From positions 1 to 6,559 of the forward strand of contig JAUXJP010000056.1 of the NCBI GenBank assembly GCA_030624695.1: DNA of 6,559 nucleotides, read 5' to 3'. The translations under genes were made by a program, and so were the position numbers. The notes below the pieces were generated by a model that was not told the DNA's origin, searched no databases, and saw only the letters and a list, made by a program, of their open reading frames with translations. Position 1 is the first letter of the stretch, and each line of letters begins with the position of its first letter. This document shows, one piece after another, positions 1 through 5,310 of this stretch. The DNA is from Candidatus Dadabacteria bacterium (GTDB taxonomy: Bacteria; Desulfobacterota_D; UBA1144; Nemesobacterales; JAJCZQ01).

Positions 1-698
1 ATAAAGCCTTTCGGGCATTGATAATTCTTGGTATAATAGTTGTATCAATTTCTTTTTGCGTATACTTGTTTAGTTCTGCATCATTTCTTATTGATGAGAT
101 AGTAATAAAGGGCGCCAACAGAGTTACCAATGCTGAAATTATAAAAAGATCCGGAATAAGGGCGGGAATGAGTACTGTTTTCTTCCATGAAAGTAGTGTT
201 AAGAACTCGCTTCTAAAGAGTCCCTGGATCAAAGAAGTAACGATATTAAAGGAATACCCAAGCAGAGTAGTTATTAGCATTAATGAATATGAACCGTTTT
301 GTATCGCTGCATTTGAAGAAGGAATTTATCTGTATTTGAGTGAAACCGGTAAGAAATTGGGAGAAATAAACCACAAAGAAGGCCTTGATTACCCTGTAAT
401 CACAATGGATGGGAGGCATGATGAATCACTAATCGGCCAGGCCATTCAATTATTAAAACTTTCAAAAACAAGCAATATCCTGTCCTGGGAAGAAATCTCG
501 GAAGTAAAAATTTCAAACAGGTTTGGAATAAGGATGCTTACAAATGATAAAAGATATATTGATTTTGGCACCGGAAATCTTATAAGTAAATGGTATAAAG
601 TCGAAAAAATAATTAACCGTTCTAGAAACATCAACCTAACTGAAAAATATATAAATATAAGTTCTGAATATATGGGGATAGTTAATTTTAAAATTTAA
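1..698 (+). CDS. ftsQ: Cell division protein FtsQ/DivIB (5' partial)
   Basis: FtsQ is a bitopic membrane protein of the divisome. It links early and late division proteins through its periplasmic part. The frame is open to the left edge, reading KAFRA before the TTG at 18, so the true start lies outside the window and the TTG is not a credible start. Counting from that TTG as residue 1, residues 1-20 are a hydrophobic membrane span preceded by Lys and Arg (positive-inside, so N-in). Residues about 24-92 form a POTRA-like domain: the FLIDEIVIKGANRVT strand, the EIIKRSGI helix, then SPWIKEVTILKEYPSRVVISINEYEP, which is the typical FtsQ/DivIB 'P-W-I/V..V.v.r.yP..l.I.v.E..P' pattern. The remaining residues, to 226, match the FtsQ beta domain in length. 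The family is weakly conserved, but the position directly before ftsA and ftsZ makes the call firm. It ends 2 bases before the ftsA ATG. Confidence 0.93.
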   Translation, partial: KAFRALIILGIIVVSISFCVYLFSSASFLIDEIVIKGANRVTNAEIIKRSGIRAGMSTVFFHESSVKNSLLKSPWIKEVTILKEYPSRVVISINEYEPFCIAAFEEGIYLYLSETGKKLGEINHKEGLDYPVITMDGRHDESLIGQAIQLLKLSKTSNILSWEEISEVKISNRFGIRMLTNDKRYIDFGTGNLISKWYKVEKIINRSRNINLTEKYINISSEYMGIVNFKI

Positions 699-700
699 TT

Positions 701-1933
701 ATGGCTGAAAATCAAAAAATATTTATAGGCCTTGACCTAGGAACAACAAAAATATGTGCAATTGTTGGAGAATTTAACAACGATGAACTTGAGATTGTAG
801 GTGTAGGTATTCACCCTTCTCATGGCTTAAAAAGGGGAGTTGTTGTAAATATTGATGAAACAGTTGATTCAATAAAAGTGGCCGTTGAAGAAGCAGAGAG
901 AATGGCGGGCTGTGAAATTCAAAGTGTTTATGTAGGGATTGCAGGCGGGCATATCAAAGGTATTACCGGGCATGGAATGATTACCCTAAGAAACAGGGAA
1001 GTCACTAAAAGGGACATTGAAAGGGTTATTGAATCGGCAAATGCACTGATGATCCCGGCAGACAGGGAAATTATCCACGTTATACCCCAGGAATACGCTG
1101 TCGATGGCGAAACCGGAATAAAAGACCCGGTAGGCATATGCGGAATTAAACTTGAAACAAAGGTTCATATAGTTACCGGGCAGGTTACAGCGGCACAGAA
1201 CCTGATAAAATGTATACATCTTGCAGGAATGGATGTTGCCGATGTTGTACTTGAGCAGATTGCATCCAGTAAAGCAGTACTTACTCATGACGAAAAAGAG
1301 ATAGGTGTAGTAATAATTGATTGCGGAGGCGGTACTACAGATATAGCAATATATTCGGGAGACAGTATTAGGCATACCGAAAACCTCACACTTGGCGGTG
1401 ATCACCTTGATAAAGATATAGCACTTGGATTATCTGTATCTCTCTCTGAAGCAAGAAAACTCAAGGAAAGATACGGTGTAGCTTTATCCGAACTTGTATC
1501 AAGTGAAGAAACAATTCAGATAGACGGCGTAGGCGGAAGAAGGCAAAGGCAAATTTCAAGAAAAGAGCTCTCTATGATAATTGAACCGAGAATGGAAGAG
1601 ATATTCAGCCTTGTAAAAAGAGAAATAATTAAATCCGGTCATCAGAACTTATTACCAGCCGGGGCAGTTATTACAGGCGGCACTGTAATTATGGAAGGCA
1701 GTGTTGATCTTGTTGAAAGAATTCTTGGCATACCTGTAAGATTAGGAATACCAATGGAAGTCGGTGGTTTAAAGGACATTATTGCCAATCCGATCTATTC
1801 CACGGGTGTTGGACTTGTACAGTATGGAGCAACGAATCCTGAGAACAGCATCAGAAAAATTAGAATAAGAGATGAAAATATATTTAATAAAGTTTTTGAT
1901 TCAATGAAAAACTGGTTTCAAGAGTTTTTTTAA
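701..1933 (+). CDS. ftsA: Cell division protein FtsA, actin-like membrane tether of the Z ring
   Basis: FtsA is an actin-fold ATP-binding protein on the cytoplasmic face of the membrane. It binds the FtsZ C-terminal peptide and recruits later divisome proteins. The 410 residues match the usual family length. Visible motifs are the phosphate-1 loop GLDLGTTK at residues 10-17, the FtsA-specific 1C region around 85-165, the phosphate-2 loop IIDCGGGTTD at 205-214 and the adenosine motif TGGTVIMEG at 325-333. The last 16 residues, FNKVFDSMKNWFQEFF, form an amphipathic helix typical of the membrane-targeting sequence. The ATG at 701 is 2 bases after the ftsQ stop. No Shine-Dalgarno lies in the usual window (the nearest purine run, GGGGA at 674-678, is more than 20 bases away), so translational coupling to ftsQ is the likely route of initiation. 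No key residue appears to be missing. Confidence 0.98.
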   Translation: MAENQKIFIGLDLGTTKICAIVGEFNNDELEIVGVGIHPSHGLKRGVVVNIDETVDSIKVAVEEAERMAGCEIQSVYVGIAGGHIKGITGHGMITLRNREVTKRDIERVIESANALMIPADREIIHVIPQEYAVDGETGIKDPVGICGIKLETKVHIVTGQVTAAQNLIKCIHLAGMDVADVVLEQIASSKAVLTHDEKEIGVVIIDCGGGTTDIAIYSGDSIRHTENLTLGGDHLDKDIALGLSVSLSEARKLKERYGVALSELVSSEETIQIDGVGGRRQRQISRKELSMIIEPRMEEIFSLVKREIIKSGHQNLLPAGAVITGGTVIMEGSVDLVERILGIPVRLGIPMEVGGLKDIIANPIYSTGVGLVQYGATNPENSIRKIRIRDENIFNKVFDSMKNWFQEFF

Positions 1934-1951
1934 GTTAAAATGTTTTTATCC

Positions 1952-1959
1952 AGGAGGAG
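1952..1959 (+). promoter_or_regulatory. Strong ribosome binding site of ftsZ
   Basis: AGGAGGAG lies 8 bases before the ATG at 1968, inside the 34-base ftsA-ftsZ spacer. It is a near-perfect complement to the 16S 3' end and fixes the ftsZ start. It is the only strong Shine-Dalgarno in the window. ftsA, ribD and nadD have weak or no recognisable ones. Confidence 0.9.
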
Positions 1960-1967
1960 TATAAAAT

Positions 1968-3035
1968 ATGGCAAACTTTGAGATTGAATTTCCTTCAGTT
2001 GAAAATAAGGCCAAGATCAAGGTTATCGGTACAGGTGGTGCAGGCGGAAACGCTATAAATGCAATGATCGACAAAGGGTTAAACGGAGTCGAATTTATTG
2101 CAACCAATACCGATTCTCAGGACCTTATGAAATCTGCAGCAACAACCAAGATCCAGCTTGGTGCAAGAGTTACAAAAGGATTAGGTTCAGGAGGCGACCC
2201 TTCCGTAGGAAGAGAAGCGGCTCTAGAAGATCAATCCAAACTCGCAGAGGCACTTGAAGGTTCAGACATGGTCTTTGTAACCGCGGGTATGGGAGGAGGG
2301 ACCGGCACAGGTTCATCCCCAATTATTGCACAAACATCTCGTGAAATTGGCGCACTTACAGTGGGCGTAGTAACAAAACCTTTTGGTTTTGAAGGACCCA
2401 AAAGGAACAAGCAGGCTCTTGAAGGTATTAGAGAGCTAGAAAAGCAGGTTGACACCTTAATTGTCGTGCCAAACGACCGGCTTGCTGCAGTTCACAAAAT
2501 CAGTATCTTGGATGCCTTCCAGAAAGCCGATGAAGTTTTATATCAGGCCGTAAGGGGCATTTCAGACATTATCACAGGCACTGGTTATATTAACGTCGAT
2601 TTTGCCGATGTTAAAAACATAATGAGTGAAAACGGTGGTAAAGCTCTTATGGGTGCAGGCTTTGCCCAGGGATCAAGCAGGGGCATAGAAGCAGCAGAAA
2701 TGGCAATCACAAGCCCATTACTTGAAGATATCTCGATAGATGGTGCAAAGGGTATATTACTTAATGTAACTGCCTCACCTGATTTTGGCATTGAAGAGTT
2801 AAACGATGCCTGCAACTATATCAGGGAAAGAGCTCATGATGATGTAAACCTTATTTTTGGTTTAGTTTTTGATAGTAACAGCCAGGATTCAGTCAGGATT
2901 ACTGTTATTGCAACAGGGATTGACAGCGGTATGCAGGAAAGAGTTGAAAACATAGTCACAACTGTTCCATCGGATTTAGATGAACAAGATGAGTTCGAAA
3001 TTCCTGCTTTTATCAGAAGAAGGGGAATTAAGTAA
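1968..3035 (+). CDS. ftsZ: Cell division protein FtsZ, tubulin-like GTPase
   Basis: FtsZ polymerises with GTP into the cytokinetic Z ring at midcell. Visible features are the N-terminal nucleotide loop GTGGAGGNA (residues 21-29), the tubulin/FtsZ signature GGGTGTG (109-115), the conserved FGFEGPKRNKQA segment (about 139-150), PNDRL (168-172) and the T7 catalytic loop NVDFADV (209-215), which carries N209, D211 and D214. Residues 341-352, DEFEIPAFIRRR, are a canonical C-terminal peptide that binds FtsA and other partners. At 355 residues it is shorter than the 380-390 common in model bacteria. The missing length is in the disordered linker between the end of the GTPase fold (about 317) and the C-terminal peptide, here only about 20-25 residues. 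The start is fixed by AGGAGGAG 8 bases upstream. It is the last gene of the plus-strand division cluster and faces rsfS across a 70-base gap. Confidence 0.99.
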   Translation: MANFEIEFPSVENKAKIKVIGTGGAGGNAINAMIDKGLNGVEFIATNTDSQDLMKSAATTKIQLGARVTKGLGSGGDPSVGREAALEDQSKLAEALEGSDMVFVTAGMGGGTGTGSSPIIAQTSREIGALTVGVVTKPFGFEGPKRNKQALEGIRELEKQVDTLIVVPNDRLAAVHKISILDAFQKADEVLYQAVRGISDIITGTGYINVDFADVKNIMSENGGKALMGAGFAQGSSRGIEAAEMAITSPLLEDISIDGAKGILLNVTASPDFGIEELNDACNYIRERAHDDVNLIFGLVFDSNSQDSVRITVIATGIDSGMQERVENIVTTVPSDLDEQDEFEIPAFIRRRGIK

Positions 3036-3053
3036 AACTCAAAAATTAATGCA

Positions 3054-3073
3054 AACCTGTTTTTAGACAGATT
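3054..3073 (-). terminator. Possible weak terminator hairpin after rsfS
   Basis: Read on the minus strand, AATCTGT and ACAGGTT can pair as a 7-bp stem with one U-G wobble and a 6-base loop. A run of five T follows after a short gap (TGCATTAATTTTT). On the plus strand the same stem has a C-A mismatch and no following T-run, so if it works it would serve the rsfS operon better than ftsZ. It lies in the 70-base gap between the convergent ftsZ and rsfS, where termination of both transcripts is expected. The stem is short and AT-rich and the T-run is displaced, so this is only a candidate. Nothing stronger is visible in the gap. Confidence 0.22.
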
Positions 3074-3105
3074 GTGGACTAGGCCGATATAATAGAAAGT
3101 TAATT

Positions 3106-3468
3106 TTATTCAATAATGGTTTCATTTACAGGGAGACCTATCCTTGGAGAGTCAATATAAAGACCTTCCAGGTCATAGAACTCCCTTAAGGGGTCGTAAA
3201 GGATATGAGTTACTACGTTAGCAGCATCAATTAAAATCCAGTTCATTTTTTGCGTTCCCTCAATTCCCAGGATCTGGACCTTTTCTTTTTTGAGAACATC
3301 CTCAATGTTTTCAGCAATTGTTTTTACGCCTCTGTCCGAATTTGCACTGCAAATCACAAAATAATCCGTAACATCACTCTGCTCCGAGACATTTATTATT
3401 ACGGGGTTTTCTGCTTTTTTATCTATTGCAGCACCTGCTATTAATAATGCTTTATCTATCGCTTCGAT
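3106..3468 (-). CDS. rsfS: Ribosomal silencing factor RsfS (Iojap/YbeB family), atypical start
   Basis: RsfS binds ribosomal protein uL14 on the 50S subunit and blocks subunit joining when nutrients are scarce. The translated frame carries the family pattern in order: KKAENPVIINV, TDYFVICSANSDRGVKTIAENI, then EGTQKMNWILID, VVTHILYDPLREFYDLEGLY and IDSP (Tyr where many members have Trp in 'LEgLW'). The only GTG in the frame, at 3357, would start inside the conserved VICS strand and lose the N-terminal helix and first strand, so I reject it. The frame stays open upstream to a stop at 3496-3498 but has no ATG, GTG or TTG there. I place the start at ATC (3468-3466), 6 bases after GGGAG, which gives 120 residues beginning (M)EAIDKALLIAGAAIDKK, the usual N-terminus and length. 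A one-base indel is the alternative (see findings). It directly follows nadD, a common pairing in bacteria. The family call is very sure, the start is not. Confidence 0.9.
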   Translation of the reverse strand: MEAIDKALLIAGAAIDKKAENPVIINVSEQSDVTDYFVICSANSDRGVKTIAENIEDVLKKEKVQILGIEGTQKMNWILIDAANVVTHILYDPLREFYDLEGLYIDSPRIGLPVNETIIE

Positions 3469-3469
3469 C

Positions 3470-4138
3470 TCATTCTCCCAAATACAGCTTATTTTTTAAA
3501 ATATATTTATTTACACTATCCGGCACAAAATATTTAATTGATTTACCGTTTTCTACTAATTTTCTTAAAGTTGTTGAAGAAATTCTTATACCTTTGATCT
3601 TAAAGAAGACCAGGCTGTTGCCGCTTGAATGTTTATAAACTGTCTTACCATTCTTATTTTCAGACAATTTAAACTGTTTTACCAGGCCGCGGGGAATTAT
3701 ATCCCTAATATTTTCTAATTTAAAGCCCGGCCTGCTCAGTACAGCAAAATCAGCATATTTAAAAAGCTCTTTATAGTCTTTCCATGTATCAATCTTTGCG
3801 AGATTCTCAGTACCGAGAATAAAAAATATCCTGTAATTTTTAAATTTATCTTTAAAATATTTTAATGTGTCAACTGTATATGATGGGCCCGGTCTTTTCA
3901 TTTCAACATCTGAAACCTCAAAATCCTTAATATCCCTGGTTGCAAGTTCAAGCATTCTCAACCTGTATTTTGCATCTACTATATTCTTTTCATTTTTAAT
4001 TGGGTGAATCGAAGAAGGTATAAATATAATTTTATCAAGATCCAGTATTTCCCTGACCTCCTCGGCTGCTCTTAAATGACCAATATGCAACGGGTTAAAA
4101 CTACCCCCGAATAATCCCACCTGTAATTTAGCACCCAT
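3470..4138 (-). CDS. nadD: Nicotinate (NaMN) adenylyltransferase NadD
   Basis: NadD transfers AMP from ATP to nicotinate mononucleotide, giving deamido-NAD, the penultimate step of NAD synthesis in the cytoplasm. The 222 residues fit the bacterial family. The nucleotidyltransferase signature GGSFNPLHIGH spans residues 11-21, and the C-terminal ATP-binding motif ISSTTLR spans 186-192. RPGPSYTVDTL (82-92) and FILGTENLAKIDTWKDYKEL (106-125) match conserved NadD blocks. The usual 'G-A-D' of that last block reads GTE, a conservative Asp-to-Glu change. The ATG at 4138 lies 5 bases after the ribD stop without a good Shine-Dalgarno, so coupling to ribD is likely. Its TGA stop (3472-3470) overlaps an ATG in the form ATGA, next to the start of rsfS. 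Confidence 0.97.
   Translation of the reverse strand: MGAKLQVGLFGGSFNPLHIGHLRAAEEVREILDLDKIIFIPSSIHPIKNEKNIVDAKYRLRMLELATRDIKDFEVSDVEMKRPGPSYTVDTLKYFKDKFKNYRIFFILGTENLAKIDTWKDYKELFKYADFAVLSRPGFKLENIRDIIPRGLVKQFKLSENKNGKTVYKHSSGNSLVFFKIKGIRISSTTLRKLVENGKSIKYFVPDSVNKYILKNKLYLGE
3475..3479 (-). promoter_or_regulatory. Candidate ribosome binding site of rsfS inside the nadD 3' end
   Basis: On the minus strand GGGAG occurs in the last codons of nadD. It ends 6 bases before the ATC at 3468, a normal spacing, but only 1 base before the out-of-frame ATG at 3473, which is too close for efficient initiation. This spacing is the main sequence argument for the ATC start of rsfS. Confidence 0.5.
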
Positions 4139-4143
4139 CTCTA

Positions 4144-5256
4144 TTAATTATTAAGATATCCTTCAACCATAAATTCCTGGCCGATTTTTTTTATATTTAT
4201 ATGACTGACATTAATCGCATTTTCCATTTTATCAATGTTTAAGCCAGCTATCATACTTAGACCATCACCACCAACAATTTTTGGGGAATAAAAAATATTT
4301 AACTCGTCAACAAGTCCTTCTTTTATTGCAGAAGATGCAACCTTACTCCCACCTTCAAGCAGGACACTGGTAATACCCATCTTAACCAGCTTTTTTAAAA
4401 ATTGCTTGATCCTTATATGCCCATTTTTATCAGTAGCTACAGGCAATACAAATGCACCTGCATTTTCAAGGATTTTTTTTCTCGTTTGCTTTGCATTTTT
4501 ACTACAGGCAATAATCGCTTTATCATGAATTTTAAGAATATTTGATCCGGCAGGAGTCCTTAAATTACTATCGAGTACAAGTGGGATCGGCTGAGAAGTC
4601 TGCTTTCTTTTAATCCTTACATTAAGACTTGGATTATCGTTAATTAACGTATTTATTCCTACCAGGACTGAGTCCATTTCATTTCTTAATTGATGTGCAT
4701 ACTCTCTCTGGGTTTCACTCCCTATCCACTTAGAATCACCTGATTTTGTGGCAATGTTGCCATCAAGTGTTACCGCCATTTTTAGCAGTACATATGGTAG
4801 CCCGGTTGTGATATGTTTAATAAATACCTTGTTTAGTTTCCTCGATTTTTCTTCCAGTATTCCGCTTTCAACTTCTATTCCGGCTTTTTTAAGTTTCTTT
4901 ATTCCAAGTCCTCTTACCTTTGGGTTTGGATCACTCATACCAATAAATACTCTTGATATTTTTTCACGGATAACAGCATCTGTGCATGGAGGGGTCCTTT
5001 TCCCTTTATGGCAGCAGGGTTCGAGGTTTACATAAAGGTCTGAACCAGAAATTCTGTTTCCTTTTTTCTTTGCATCTTCAAAAGCTTCGATCTCTGCATG
5101 AGGCAGGCCGGCTTTTTTGTGATAGCCCTTCCCTATTATCTTGCCGTTTTTAACAAGGACTGCTCCAACAAGGGGATTTGGGCTTGTCATTCCTTCACCT
5201 TTTTGGGCAAGTCTTAATGCGAGTTCCATAAATTTAATATTGGTTTTTTGGTTCAT
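4144..5256 (-). CDS. ribD: Bifunctional riboflavin biosynthesis protein RibD (deaminase/reductase)
   Basis: RibD performs two steps of riboflavin synthesis: deamination of the diaminopyrimidine formed from GTP, then NADPH-dependent reduction of the ribosyl side chain. The N-terminal half (about 1-147) is a cytidine-deaminase-like domain with SPNPLVGAVLV (25-35), the zinc and catalytic motif HAE (53-55) and the zinc-binding NLEPCCH...TPPC (77-91, Cys81 and Cys91, with an extra Cys82 adjacent). The C-terminal half (about 153-370) is the RibD_C reductase: LLKMAVTLDGNIAT (157-170), GDSKWIGS (173-180), LVGINTLINDNPSLNVR (198-214) and LLEGGSKV (299-306). 370 residues is the usual length of the fused enzyme. 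The ATG at 5256 precedes the conserved helix FMELALRLAQKG by the usual few residues, but no strong Shine-Dalgarno is seen. Other riboflavin genes (ribE, ribBA, ribH) are not next to it. It sits between ftsY and nadD on the same strand. Confidence 0.98.
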   Translation of the reverse strand: MNQKTNIKFMELALRLAQKGEGMTSPNPLVGAVLVKNGKIIGKGYHKKAGLPHAEIEAFEDAKKKGNRISGSDLYVNLEPCCHKGKRTPPCTDAVIREKISRVFIGMSDPNPKVRGLGIKKLKKAGIEVESGILEEKSRKLNKVFIKHITTGLPYVLLKMAVTLDGNIATKSGDSKWIGSETQREYAHQLRNEMDSVLVGINTLINDNPSLNVRIKRKQTSQPIPLVLDSNLRTPAGSNILKIHDKAIIACSKNAKQTRKKILENAGAFVLPVATDKNGHIRIKQFLKKLVKMGITSVLLEGGSKVASSAIKEGLVDELNIFYSPKIVGGDGLSMIAGLNIDKMENAINVSHINIKKIGQEFMVEGYLNN

Positions 5257-5310
5257 ATAATTGCTTTTATTGTGTAGATATTAAGATAACAGGAAAACTA
5301 TTAGAAAAAA

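Noticed and set aside
18..20. TTG at 18 as the start of ftsQ
   Set aside because: The frame is open to the window edge with Lys and Arg before the membrane segment, and no ribosome binding site precedes the TTG, so the gene is simply cut off.
986..1405. Minus-strand reading frame of 139 codons within ftsA
   Set aside because: It lies wholly antisense to conserved ftsA sequence. The translation is Cys/Tyr/Asn-rich and matches no family pattern that I recognise.
3355..3357. GTG at 3357 as the start of rsfS
   Set aside because: It would begin within the conserved DYFVICS strand and drop the N-terminal helix and first beta strand, while the same frame upstream encodes exactly those missing family elements.
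3250..3638. Two short plus-strand reading frames (3250-3444 and 3426-3638) over rsfS and the nadD 3' end
   Set aside because: They are antisense to clearly conserved RsfS and NadD residues and have no ribosome binding site or domain.
5257..5310. Promoter or terminator between ftsY and ribD
   Set aside because: The 54-base gap is AT-rich but shows no convincing hairpin with a T-run and no recognisable -35/-10 pair.
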